The notes under the pieces were generated by a model. The model made no database searches. It saw only the letters and a program-made list of their open reading frames with translations, and had not been told where the DNA came from. From Marinomonas shanghaiensis (GTDB lineage Bacteria; Pseudomonadota; Gammaproteobacteria; Pseudomonadales; Marinomonadaceae), in contig NZ_QGOK01000011.1 of the NCBI RefSeq assembly GCF_003259175.1, positions 1 to 64,000 of the forward strand: 64,000 nucleotides of DNA, read 5' to 3'. The position numbers and the translations under genes are program-made. Numbering within the stretch: position 1 is the stretch's first letter; every line of letters begins with the position of its first letter. Positions 44,794 through 53,372 of the stretch are shown here, one piece after another.

Positions 44794-45495
44794 ATGAAAT
44801 CAAGTATATTGGTCTTAGTGGCTGTTACCGTGCTTGTTGTGTGCTGTTCTTTGCCTGCTTTGTTGCGCTGGCGAAAGCAGCAACGAGCATTAAGAGAAAA
44901 GCAGCTTTCTTCTTTATCCAATCGAAGTGACCGTTTACTTTATGCATTAGAGACCGTTTCTGATCGTTATTTAGCAAAAGAAACGAAAGTATTTATCATC
45001 GAGTATTTATTATCGGCTATTGATCAACTTGTAAAAGCCAACTATCAATCAAGCTTTGTTACTAAGAAAACCTATTTGGTACGTTTGCTGACAGAAGTAA
45101 AGCTTGGAAAGAATGTTATTATAAAAGATAGGGTGGCTACCCAGCAGCAGCTTGAACAGATCCAGAATGCTCTTCAGGTTATGCTCAGAGAGCTGAGGTA
45201 TTTGAGAGAACATTATGGTGCTAGTGGGACGATCATTCGGCATCATATTGTTTTAATACGCTATGCTCATGCGTTAGCTCATCGAGATTTACTGGTGCGT
45301 CAAGCTAGGCAAGACTTAGACAATGATAAAAAAAATCGAGCACTGGAGAAGTATCGTGTTGCACTGTCGGTCATTGAAAAAAACGACTCTGTTAGTGGTG
45401 CGAAAAAAGAAGCCATTCGTTTACAAAATATGATACAGGATGTTGAAAAAGTTTTATTTGCTAAAAGCAATAAAGCTGAATCCGCGATAAAGTAA
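44794..45495 (+). CDS. Membrane-anchored helical protein of unknown function, copy A
   Basis: A 233-aa protein with one N-terminal membrane segment (ILVLVAVTVLVVCCSLPALL), a basic stretch and a long, charged, helical cytoplasmic part. It is paralogous to the next gene: both share an N-terminal anchor, a RLLYALETVSDRYLAKETKVFIIEYLL / QVRRYLDDMPPQYQPKDMRLWLF region, a conserved helix with His and Tyr (IRYAHALAHRDLLVRQA / HYRVNADYHGYLARKA) and a TPR-like ALEKYRVAL / AIEMYKEAL motif. No known family was recognised. It lies between the phosphate transporter and a LysE gene. Confidence 0.7.
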   Translation: MKSSILVLVAVTVLVVCCSLPALLRWRKQQRALREKQLSSLSNRSDRLLYALETVSDRYLAKETKVFIIEYLLSAIDQLVKANYQSSFVTKKTYLVRLLTEVKLGKNVIIKDRVATQQQLEQIQNALQVMLRELRYLREHYGASGTIIRHHIVLIRYAHALAHRDLLVRQARQDLDNDKKNRALEKYRVALSVIEKNDSVSGAKKEAIRLQNMIQDVEKVLFAKSNKAESAIK

Positions 45496-45559
45496 ATTGA
45501 TGCTTTATAAGGATGATCGTTACTCAGCTATAACACGACTAAGGTAAATAACCTATTAT

Positions 45560-46342
45560 ATGACAGCTGTTACCATCACTGTACTTTTGCTTGTTATCGG
45601 TGGCTTCATCGCGTTCGCTATTTTTCTACAGTTGAAGGAGCAGGCTCGCCTTGAGAAACTACGTAAAGTGGCGAATCTCAACAATCAATTACGCCAAGTG
45701 CGCCGCTACCTAGATGACATGCCACCACAATATCAACCCAAAGACATGCGATTGTGGCTATTTTCTCGCCTAGTAGCCATTTATGATCAGTTGTTGTCAC
45801 TACAACCAGATCCCACCTTGACGCGTCGAAGAAATCATTTAGCTGAAGAAATGTTAGAATTTCAAACCAGTAAGCAGAAAAGACGTGCTAAACCAATGAA
45901 TGATGAGCTGCTGATTATTGAAGTAAAGCGCTTGTTTGAGTCTCTGAAATCCTTTCTGATTTTGTCTCAGAAAGAAAAAACGATCGACCAGGACAATGCC
46001 CATCGCTATAGCAAATTATTGAATGTCTATCACTACAGAGTAAATGCGGATTACCATGGTTACCTTGCGCGTAAAGCGTTTTTGAGTGGGCAGATGCAGT
46101 CAGCGATTGAAATGTACAAGGAAGCTTTAGCGCAATTAACGCCCATTAAGGATGTGATAGAAGCTCAGCCCACTGTGCAAAAATATCAAGAGCTGTTGAA
46201 AGAGATTGAAGATGACATGGCATTACAGCAAGCAGAGGAAGAAGTGAACAAGAGTATGTCTAACGAAGCTGAGGAAGAGTTAGATGACGAGTGGAGTAAG
46301 TTTATAGAAGACTCCACTTTTAAAACGAAAAAGCGCTTTTAG
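45560..46342 (+). CDS. Membrane-anchored helical protein of unknown function, copy B
   Basis: A 260-aa protein with one N-terminal membrane segment (VTITVLLLVIGGFIAFAIFL), a charged helical body and an acidic tail (EEELDDEWSKFIEDS). Pairing with the preceding gene, 64 bp upstream, indicates a tandem duplication: the order of motifs is the same though identity is low. The helix-turn-helix-like AIEMYKEALAQL near residue 190 is reminiscent of a tetratricopeptide unit, suggesting protein-protein contacts. No function is proposed. Confidence 0.7.
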   Translation: MTAVTITVLLLVIGGFIAFAIFLQLKEQARLEKLRKVANLNNQLRQVRRYLDDMPPQYQPKDMRLWLFSRLVAIYDQLLSLQPDPTLTRRRNHLAEEMLEFQTSKQKRRAKPMNDELLIIEVKRLFESLKSFLILSQKEKTIDQDNAHRYSKLLNVYHYRVNADYHGYLARKAFLSGQMQSAIEMYKEALAQLTPIKDVIEAQPTVQKYQELLKEIEDDMALQQAEEEVNKSMSNEAEEELDDEWSKFIEDSTFKTKKRF

Positions 46343-46501
46343 CTCGCTTTTCCTATCCAGTGCTGTTTGCGTTTCATTTTATGCCTCTTAATGTCATCGC
46401 TCCTTTTGGTAGGCTGGGTTTTTTATCATATTCTCTTGCTAGTTATAGAAAATAATGCGATTTTTCCATTCTCTCCATTGTGTTTTTGATAAGGACTTTC
46501 T

Positions 46502-47122
46502 GTGAATTTAGCGCTTCTTTCGGCGTTTGTGCCGACTTTCTTTTTTGTTTCCATCACTCCAGGTATGTGCATGACGTTGGCCATGACATTGGGAATGACT
46601 ATTGGTGTGAAGCGTGCGCTTTGGATGATGTTAGGTGAGCTGGTCGGTGTGGCGACAGTGGCAATTTTATCGGCCATTGGTGTGGCTGCCTTGCTATTGA
46701 ATTATCCCAGTGTCTTTATGGTCTTGAAGTATATTGGCGGTGCTTATTTGGCTTTTATTGGTCTGCAAATGTGGTTGTCTAAAGGAAAAATGGCCATCAA
46801 AATGGATGCCGCGGGAAGTAAGCCTGCGTCACGGTTTGATTTAATCTCGCAAGGCTTTGTGACCGCCATTGCGAATCCAAAAGGCTGGGCATTTTTTGTT
46901 GCTTTGTTGCCTCCTTTTTTAGATGCCAGTCGCCCTTTAGCCAGTCAGCTTACCGTGTTGATTGCCATCATTTTGACACTTGAACTGATTTGTCTACTCA
47001 TTTATGCCGCAGGTGGCAGAACATTGAAAGCCATATTGATGCAAAGCGGAAATGTACGAATTATGAATCGTATCGCAGGCTCTTTGATGATTGGCGTGGG
47101 GGTTTGGTTAGCGGTTGGTTGA
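46502..47122 (+). CDS. LysE/RhtB-family amino-acid exporter
   Basis: A 206-aa inner-membrane protein with about six hydrophobic segments and the family pattern: FFFVSITPGMCMTLAMTLGMTIGVKRALW at the start, LKYIGGAYLAFIGLQMW in the middle and QGFVTAIANPKGWAFFVALLPPFLD after the third segment. It exports an amino acid or derivative, not predictable further. The start is GTG with AAGGA 6 nt upstream. It converges with topB, 28 bp between the stops. Confidence 0.87.
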   Translation: MNLALLSAFVPTFFFVSITPGMCMTLAMTLGMTIGVKRALWMMLGELVGVATVAILSAIGVAALLLNYPSVFMVLKYIGGAYLAFIGLQMWLSKGKMAIKMDAAGSKPASRFDLISQGFVTAIANPKGWAFFVALLPPFLDASRPLASQLTVLIAIILTLELICLLIYAAGGRTLKAILMQSGNVRIMNRIAGSLMIGVGVWLAVG

Positions 47123-47150
47123 TGGTCAAAAAAGCGCCACTTAAAAAACG

Positions 47151-49145
47151 TTAAGAAGGCGCCTTTGGGCGTCTTTTTGTTGTCGTGCCTTTGCTTTTCG
47201 TGCTGGCTGATTTTCTTACAGGTGTTTTTTTATTACTTGGTGCTCTTCGTTTGGCAAAAGGATTTTTTGTGGGTGCCGGTAGATTTTGCAAAGCCGATGT
47301 TGGCATATTCCGAGAGACGCTGAGTAGCTGATGCAGATTGCCTTCTAGGTTTTCCATAAAGGTTTGGTAGCTGGCCTCTCCAAGACTGATACGGTTTAGT
47401 GCTGACTCCCATTGCGCTGTCATGTCTGGCGTCACTAGCTGTGTGGGCAAGCAATCAATAAAGGCGCGTCCTGTTTGGCTGGCGTGAATTTGTTTGCCTT
47501 GTCTTGTCAGAAAACCGCGCTTAAAAAGTAATTCGATAATACTTGCACGGGTGGCTTCTGTTCCTAATCCATCGGTTTCTTTTAATATGGCTCGGATATC
47601 TTTGTCTGTGACAAAGCGACTAATCCCTGTCATTGCAGCAAGCAAGGTAGCATCAGTAAAGGCGGCAGGGGGTGTGGTGACTTTTTCATGCACCTGACCG
47701 TGTGTACACCATAGCTCATCGCCTTTGTTAAGTTTGGGTAATTCGTTTTGGTTTTCATCTTCTGAGTCTTTGTTTTTAGTATTAGTTGGCAAAAGCACTT
47801 TCCAACCAAGCGCAATGGGGGTATTGCCTTTGGCCTCAAATTGTCCGCCCGCAATGTCCAATTTAATGTATGACGCCAGATAATCGTATGCTGGATAAAA
47901 TTGCATGAGGTATTGACGAGCGATTAACTGGAAGACTAAGGCTTCTGTTTTTGAAAGCGAGGCGGCTTTATGGGCCTGAATGGTTGGAATAATGGCGTGG
48001 TGAGCTGTGACCTGTTTATCATTCCAGGCTTTGCTTTTTTGTGAGGCATCGGCGTTCTGAGCACCTTGTTGGATTTCCCCTCCGGATCGTGCCAGAGCCG
48101 CAATAATGGCTGGCGCATCTTTATGTTGTTGTGTCGGTAAGTAACGACAATCGGATCTTGGGTAGGTGATCATTTGGTGGCGTTCATACAGTGTTTGGCA
48201 GGTGTCTAACACTTGTTGTGCTGATAAGGAAAAAGCCTTAGCCGCATCGATTTGAAGGGCTGACAAGCTGTAAGGAAGTGGTGCGGTTTGCTTCTTTTTT
48301 GTGTAACTTGCTTCCACCACTATAGCGGGTTTGTTCGTAATACGATGGGCGACGTTTTGTGCAAGCGGCAAGCTTAGTACACGATTTTCTTCGTCCATAT
48401 AGGGTTGGCAAGCTTCACTGGGTAGCCATTTAGCCTGAAATTGTGCGCCTTGTGGTGTTTGTATGTTCGCCCACACTTGGTAAAAATCTTTAGGGACAAA
48501 CACATCTCTTTCTTTGTCTCTTGCGACAACAAGCCCCAACACCGGCGTTTGCACTCGTCCAATAGATAGAACGCCTTGATAGCCTGCCTGCCTACCTTTA
48601 ATAGTGTAAGCGCGAGTTAGGTTTAGACCAAATAACCAGTCTGCCCGAGCGCGCCCCAAGGCCGAACGGGACAGCGCAGCGAATTCATTATTTGAGCGTA
48701 GATTATTAAGGGCTTTTTTGATGGCCGAGGGTGTTAAATCATTCACTAAAAGTCGCTGCGTATTTTTTAGCTTCTGCGCTGGTACTTGGGTGTAATGCAG
48801 CACTTCGTCGACTAATAGCTGGCCTTCTCTGTCCGGGTCACCGGCATGAACCAATAGCGTGGCTTTTTTAATGAGCTTTTTTAATACACCAAGTTGCTTT
48901 TTAGTATTGGCTTTTTCTTGCCACTGCCAGTCGGTTGGGATAATAGGTAAGTGATCCAAATTCCACGCTTTATAAGCCGGATTGTATTGATGAGGTTCTG
49001 CTTGTTCCAGTAAGTGCCCGATACACCAGCTGATACAGTCGCCATTTGGCAGCCAAATACAGCCTTCTTCTTTTTTCTGAGGTGAGGGAAGTGCAGCGGC
49101 AATCGCGCGTGCAAGACTGGGTTTTTCAGCAATATAGAGAATCAT
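47151..49145 (-). CDS. topB: DNA topoisomerase III
   Basis: A 664-aa type IA topoisomerase. The Toprim domain starts MILYIAEKPSLARAIAAAL with the acidic HAGDPDREGQLLVDE, and ITYPRSDCRYLP holds the catalytic Tyr. The length fits TopB (about 650 aa). The C terminus is a lysine/arginine-rich tail without zinc-finger cysteines. It decatenates DNA and works with RecQ-type helicases. A LexA-type box lies directly ahead of the gene, and no convincing ribosome-binding site precedes the ATG; the promoter inside the box would give a leader of only a few bases. Confidence 0.93.
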   Translation of the reverse strand: MILYIAEKPSLARAIAAALPSPQKKEEGCIWLPNGDCISWCIGHLLEQAEPHQYNPAYKAWNLDHLPIIPTDWQWQEKANTKKQLGVLKKLIKKATLLVHAGDPDREGQLLVDEVLHYTQVPAQKLKNTQRLLVNDLTPSAIKKALNNLRSNNEFAALSRSALGRARADWLFGLNLTRAYTIKGRQAGYQGVLSIGRVQTPVLGLVVARDKERDVFVPKDFYQVWANIQTPQGAQFQAKWLPSEACQPYMDEENRVLSLPLAQNVAHRITNKPAIVVEASYTKKKQTAPLPYSLSALQIDAAKAFSLSAQQVLDTCQTLYERHQMITYPRSDCRYLPTQQHKDAPAIIAALARSGGEIQQGAQNADASQKSKAWNDKQVTAHHAIIPTIQAHKAASLSKTEALVFQLIARQYLMQFYPAYDYLASYIKLDIAGGQFEAKGNTPIALGWKVLLPTNTKNKDSEDENQNELPKLNKGDELWCTHGQVHEKVTTPPAAFTDATLLAAMTGISRFVTDKDIRAILKETDGLGTEATRASIIELLFKRGFLTRQGKQIHASQTGRAFIDCLPTQLVTPDMTAQWESALNRISLGEASYQTFMENLEGNLHQLLSVSRNMPTSALQNLPAPTKNPFAKRRAPSNKKTPVRKSASTKSKGTTTKRRPKAPS

Positions 49146-49148
49146 AAA

Positions 49149-49180
49149 TACACTTACTGTTTATATATACAGTAAGTGTA
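49149..49180. promoter_or_regulatory. LexA (SOS) box in the topB promoter
   Basis: CTGT-TTATATAT-ACAG (49157-49172) differs from the ideal gammaproteobacterial SOS box at one central base. It sits within a larger perfect palindrome: TACACTTACTGT (49149-49160) and ACAGTAAGTGTA (49169-49180) around TTATATAT. It is 12 bp from the topB start codon, where bound LexA would cover the -10 region. Confidence 0.8.
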
Positions 49181-49232
49181 TCTAACTGTGGTAAGCGTGG
49201 CTAGATAGAGACGTTATTTTGTCGTTGAACCG

Positions 49233-49715
49233 TTACTTTATTGGCACCACAAGCACAGGAATGGCGCTGCTATGAATGACTTTGTTGGCGGTTGAGCCAA
49301 TGATCATTTGGCTTAATCGGCTATGTGTTCGGCTATTCATGACAATTAAATCGGCATTTTTTTCTTTGGCGATGCGTTGGATCGATTCGGCAGGCACACC
49401 GCTGACAATCAATGTTTCAGGAGCGGTTTCTAAGCCAGTTAACGCTTCTGCGTATTGTTCCATAAACTCGGACAGTAATGTTTCCATACGAGCTTCGATG
49501 TCTTTTAAGGCATCCTTACGCATCGCATTTCTAATATCTTCGCTAATGTAGTTGTTTATCATATTCGACGCTTGAGCATTCAGTGGTTCAATTGCGTGCA
49601 TTAATATGACTTTTGCGCCATGAGAATTGGCTAAACTCAGTACTAGCTCCATAGCGGCTTGTGTTTTGCCTTCTAAATCGCAAGCGTAAACAATCGTCTT
49701 TATTGTGGGTAACAT
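49233..49715 (-). CDS. Universal stress protein (UspA family)
   Basis: A 160-aa protein from the ATG at 49715, with AGAGGAT 6 nt upstream; a longer frame to 49784 overlaps the preceding gene and has no binding site. TIKTIVYACDLEGKTQAAMELVL opens the fold, and VVMNSRTHSRLSQMIIGSTANKVIHSSAIPVLVVP near the end is the ATP-binding G-2x-G-9x-G(S) signature in the form GSTANKVIHSS. A single-domain cytosolic stress protein. It follows the Fur-box-controlled small gene by 40 bp and may share its transcript. Confidence 0.87.
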   Translation of the reverse strand: MLPTIKTIVYACDLEGKTQAAMELVLSLANSHGAKVILMHAIEPLNAQASNMINNYISEDIRNAMRKDALKDIEARMETLLSEFMEQYAEALTGLETAPETLIVSGVPAESIQRIAKEKNADLIVMNSRTHSRLSQMIIGSTANKVIHSSAIPVLVVPIK

Positions 49716-49755
49716 GGCAAGATCCTCTTTTGATGTACCTACAAGCTTAATCTTT

Positions 49756-49977
49756 TTAACTTTTGCTGCGCTGATCTGTGTCAATCATCTTGGTGCTTAT
49801 GTCTTGGATCGAATCGGATAAGCGGTTGGATGTTTGTCTGTCACCGTGGTTTGCAAATAAGAAGCAGCTCATGGATGACAAAAAGATAAAGCTAATAAAA
49901 AGCATTCCCCAGTAATCCTTTGGCTTTTTATCGTCTTGATAGCGTTTAGGGGCCGGAACAAAGCTTTTAGATTTCAT
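49756..49977 (-). CDS. Small membrane protein under a Fur box
   Basis: A 73-aa protein: a basic N terminus (SFVPAPKRYQDDKKPKD), one membrane helix (YWGMLFISFIFLSSMSCFLF) and a polar C terminus. The ATG has a strong ribosome-binding site (AGGAG, 6 nt upstream). A Fur-like palindrome begins 22 bp further upstream, suggesting iron-responsive expression. No family was recognised. The product could be a small accessory subunit or regulator; nothing in the neighbourhood (universal stress protein, FklB) explains it. Confidence 0.65.
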   Translation of the reverse strand: MKSKSFVPAPKRYQDDKKPKDYWGMLFISFIFLSSMSCFLFANHGDRQTSNRLSDSIQDISTKMIDTDQRSKS

Positions 49978-49998
49978 AATGTGCTCCTAGTTAATAGT

Positions 49999-50035
49999 GA
50001 TTTATTAAATGATAATGAATATCATTTAATAAATC
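49999..50035. promoter_or_regulatory. Fur box within a 15-bp inverted repeat
   Basis: GATTTATTAAATGAT and ATCATTTAATAAATC are exact reverse complements around AATGAAT. The centre, TGATAATGAATATCA (50010-50024), matches the 7-1-7 Fur consensus TGATAATnATTATCA at all but one position. It lies 33 bp upstream of the small membrane-protein start. Confidence 0.7.
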
Positions 50036-50116
50036 TATAGCTGTAATTAATATATTTTTCTAGAGAGCGTTTTAGAGAGTAGAGCGGTTGAAAAACAAGC
50101 TCATGAGATTTGCCTA

Positions 50117-50125
50117 TGTTATAAT
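50117..50125 (+). promoter_or_regulatory. Extended -10 promoter of fklB
   Basis: TGTTATAAT fits an extended -10 element (TG-n-TATAAT, perfect hexamer at 50120-50125) with no recognisable -35 box. The start codon is 40 bp downstream. Confidence 0.7.
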
Positions 50126-50165
50126 GCTCGCCCAATTTTCAGTAAACGAATAAGAGAGTGTAAAC

Positions 50166-50786
50166 ATGTCAGAATTGTCGTTCGACTCTAACGAAGCAAA
50201 AATAGCCTACGGTATTGGTCGTCAAATTGGTGATCAACTTAGTGGTAGCGATCTTGGTGAATTGTCTCTAACGCATCTTTTTGCTGCAATTGAAGATTCC
50301 CTTAACGGTACTGAAATGCGTGTTCCTGGTGCTGAGTTAGAAGCGGCTTTTGCTGAGCTACAGCAAAAAATGGAAGAAAAAAGCCGTGCGGCGTCTGAAG
50401 AAAATGTAAAAGCGGGCGAAGACTTTTTAGCGGCAAACAAAACAAAAGAAGGCGTTCAAACAACTGAAAGTGGTCTGCAGTTTGAAGTACTTGAAGAAGG
50501 TACGGGTGCGACTCCAGTTCGTGAAAATACCGTGCGTGTTCATTACGAAGGCCGTCTCATTGACGGACAAGTATTTGATAGCTCTATTGCCCGTGGTGAG
50601 CCGATTGAATTTCCTCTAACTGGCGTTATTGCTGGTTGGACAGAAGGCCTTCAGTTGATGAAAGAAGGTGCTAAATACCGTCTTACTATTCCTGCGGAAT
50701 TGGCTTACGGTGCTCAAGGCGCTGGCGCAATGATTCAACCTTTCTCTGTTTTGCAATTTGATGTTGAGCTAATTGCCGTTGTTTAA
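50166..50786 (+). CDS. fklB: FKBP-type peptidyl-prolyl isomerase FklB
   Basis: A 206-aa cytosolic protein, the same length as E. coli FklB, without signal peptide. Residues 1-95 are the helical dimerisation domain (EAKIAYGIGRQIGDQLSG); residues 100-206 are the FKBP domain with VRVHYEGRLIDGQVFDSS, VIAGWTEGLQLMKEGAKY and IPAELAYGAQGAG lining the active site. It speeds proline isomerisation during folding. An extended -10 promoter precedes it and a terminator follows it. Confidence 0.92.
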   Translation: MSELSFDSNEAKIAYGIGRQIGDQLSGSDLGELSLTHLFAAIEDSLNGTEMRVPGAELEAAFAELQQKMEEKSRAASEENVKAGEDFLAANKTKEGVQTTESGLQFEVLEEGTGATPVRENTVRVHYEGRLIDGQVFDSSIARGEPIEFPLTGVIAGWTEGLQLMKEGAKYRLTIPAELAYGAQGAGAMIQPFSVLQFDVELIAVV

Positions 50787-50810
50787 TTAAGCAACGCGAT
50801 AGTGTTTATA

Positions 50811-50847
50811 AAAAAGCGAGTCATTGCACTGAATGACTCGCTTTTTT
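50811..50847 (+). terminator. fklB terminator (bidirectional)
   Basis: AAAAAGCGAGTCATT, loop GCACTG, AATGACTCGCTTTTTT. Symmetric tracts also serve the convergent aldehyde dehydrogenase pseudogene. Confidence 0.92.
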
Positions 50848-50872
50848 GTTGCTTTAAGTTCAGTCCTTGCGC

Positions 50873-52291
50873 TTAACTATCTAGCATTTCCTCTAGCGCA
50901 GCCTGTTTATCTTGGTACGGCGCACGTAGGCGTTTACCTGATGCCCCATCTTTACTTTGTAGTACAACCGCTTTCTCGTGAGTAAAGCGCTTGAAGCCAT
51001 GAATGCCATGGTATGCCCCCATTCCAGATGGGCCAACACCGCCAAATGGGAGTGTTTCAACCGAGACATGTGTCATGGCATCATTGATGACCAATCCGCC
51101 AGAGATGGTATTACGTGCAAATGCCTGCTGACGTTCGGGGTTGTCCCCAAAGTAATACGCCGCCAATGGACGTGGATTATGGTTGATGTAAGCCACGGCT
51201 TCTTCTGGTTTCGCGTAGGTTTTTATGGGCAGGAGAGGACCGAAGATTTCCTCTTGCATAATGTTCATATCATCCGTGACATCAAGCACCAAAAATGGGG
51301 CTATTTTGCGACTATTTACATCATAATCTGGCTCGCCTTCCGCCGCTAAACTAATGACGTTCGCTCCCTTTTTCTTGGCATCGTCAAGTAAGCCAATAAG
51401 ACGTTTGAAGTGATTGTCACTGATGATGGAGGTGTAATCAGGGTTGCCTTGCATGGTTGGAAAGCTGCTTTGTACAAAGATCTTAGCGGCAGCGACAAAG
51501 TGTTCTACTTGGTGTTCTGGAACAATCATGTAGTCAGGTGAAATACAGATTTGACCAACATTAAAGGTTTTTACAGTCATGATTCGCTCTGCCGCTTGAA
51601 CGATATCCGCCTTTTCATCCACCACTGCTGGTGATTTACCACCAAGCTCTAGTGTCACAGGAACAAGGTTTTCAGCCGCCGCGCGCATGATGTGTTTACC
51701 TACTGCGGTACTACCAGTAAAGACCAAATGGTCGAAGGGTAACGCACTAAATGCTTTGCCGACTTCGGCGTCACCGAGCACGACGGTTAGTTCTTCTGGT
51801 GCAAAATAGCGTGCAACCAGCTCTGCCAATAGCGCGGATGTTTTGGGGGTTAGCTCAGACGGTTTTAGCATGGCTGTGTTACCAGCCGAAAATACACTCG
51901 CCAATGGCCCAAAAGACAGGTTAATAGGGAAGTTCCACGGACTGATAATGCCAATAACACCTAACGGTTGCTGTTGAATCCAAGTTTTCATGCCTGGCTC
52001 AGGTGCTTCCACTAGTTGGTCTTGCATCTAAGTCGATAAGTTTTCAATAGCGTCTTTTAATAATTTAATGGTTGTCGCGATGTCTGCGGTAGAAGACTGA
52101 TAAACACTGCGGTGACCAAAGTCTTTGCTCATGGCATCACTGAGTTCACGGTGGTTTTCTTTGATGAGTTTAATAGCGCGTTGTAATCGATCTTTGCGTA
52201 ACTTAGCACTGGCTGGACCTGCTGCCATATTGTGCTGTTTCATTTGATTTAATGTGGCGAGTAGATCTGAATGTGCGTTTGTCGGTGTCAT
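50873..52291 (-). pseudogene. Coniferyl-aldehyde dehydrogenase interrupted by an amber codon
   Basis: One reading frame of 472 codons is interrupted only by TAG at 52030-52028 (codon 88); reading resumes at once with ATG CAA GAC in the same frame. The upstream part (87 aa) has the helical start of CALDH-type enzymes (LRKDRLQRAIKLIKENHRELSDAM) and the downstream part the catalytic domain: [33 protein letters not shown] with the catalytic Cys. Homologues have a Trp here in my recollection (a Trp-Met pair), so TGG to TAG is the simplest explanation. The enzyme would oxidise coniferyl or similar aldehydes. A true mutation, a sequencing error or readthrough are all possible. Confidence 0.85.
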
Positions 52292-52450
52292 AATACTATC
52301 CTCCTTCAGATAAGGTCTATTTAGGTGGCTTAGGGTGTTTTCAAGCCGACCTGACGTTTTTGCTCATTATGTCCATATAGTAATCGTTGCTAGTGATTGG
52401 GTGCCAACAATGCTATTTTTGTAGGGGTATAAAATAATTTATGGGGTTGT

Positions 52451-53347
52451 ATGTCGCTTTCTCGCTTACGTACTTTTGTCGAAGTTTATCGCCAACGATC
52501 GATTAGTGGTGCGGCACGGGCTCTTAATTTGACCCAGCCTGCTGTGTCTCAGCATATTGCGGGTCTTGAAGTGGCTGTTGGTCGTCCTTTGTTTGAGCGT
52601 CAGCCTGCTGGCGTGGTTCCGACCTCTGCCGCGGACGAATTAGCAGCTGATGTAGGAGATAAGCTTGATGCCGCTGAGGCCGCATTGTCTTCTGCTCGAT
52701 TTCGTTCCGTCGGTGTTGCTGGTGCTTTGCAAATTATTGGTCATGCGGATTTTATGGCAGAGGTGCTAACGGGCGAGTTGCTGCCTCTGATAGAGGATGG
52801 GATTCGTATCAGAATGCATACTGGCGATGGGCCAATGATTACCAGTATGCTCTTAGAAGGTCATTGTGACCTAGGGATTTCTGCTCACCCAGTTATAGAC
52901 AGTCGATTGCACAGTGAAACTCTGTTGACGTGTGGTGTGGTAGCTGTGGCTTCGCCAGCGGTTGTTGACTCTTTGATTACCTCAGAGGACTTTAATCAAG
53001 CAATCTATCATACGCCTTTGTTGGCTTATAACCTTGAATTGTCATTGATTGATAAATGGCTGATAAAAAATAATATTAAAACCGAGCACATTATTCCGAC
53101 CGTGGTGAGCCAAGATTTACGAGCATTGCGTAATTTGCTGACAAAAGGTGTTGGTTGGTCTGTGATGCCGGAATTTTTATGTCGTGAGCAAATAGTAAAA
53201 GGGGAATTGCAGGAAATCCCCGCGCCAGTGGGGACTTATACTATGCAGTATTATTTGATTTGGGCATCAAGCGCCTTACGACAAGCAAGAGTGGCCCACG
53301 CCAAAGAGGTTTTATTGAAAAGATTGACAGCAGCCTCTGATGACTAG
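52451..53347 (+). CDS. LysR-family transcriptional regulator
   Basis: A 298-aa regulator with the LysR helix-turn-helix in residues 1-60 (LRTFVEVYRQRSISGAARALNLTQPAVSQHIAGLE) and a C-terminal effector domain of the periplasmic-binding type. It is divergent from the broken aldehyde dehydrogenase gene across 159 bp and probably controls it. The frame is intact. GGGG precedes the ATG. The inducer is unknown. Confidence 0.87.
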   Translation: MSLSRLRTFVEVYRQRSISGAARALNLTQPAVSQHIAGLEVAVGRPLFERQPAGVVPTSAADELAADVGDKLDAAEAALSSARFRSVGVAGALQIIGHADFMAEVLTGELLPLIEDGIRIRMHTGDGPMITSMLLEGHCDLGISAHPVIDSRLHSETLLTCGVVAVASPAVVDSLITSEDFNQAIYHTPLLAYNLELSLIDKWLIKNNIKTEHIIPTVVSQDLRALRNLLTKGVGWSVMPEFLCREQIVKGELQEIPAPVGTYTMQYYLIWASSALRQARVAHAKEVLLKRLTAASDD

Positions 53348-53372
53348 TTAACTTTGTCGTCAGAGGCTTTGG

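Noticed and set aside
44794..46342. Possible defence or signalling pair next to pit
   Set aside because: No nuclease, nucleotide-binding or receptor motif is visible, so they are left as unknown proteins.
47494..47697. Plus-strand frame inside topB
   Set aside because: Antisense shadow of the topoisomerase gene.
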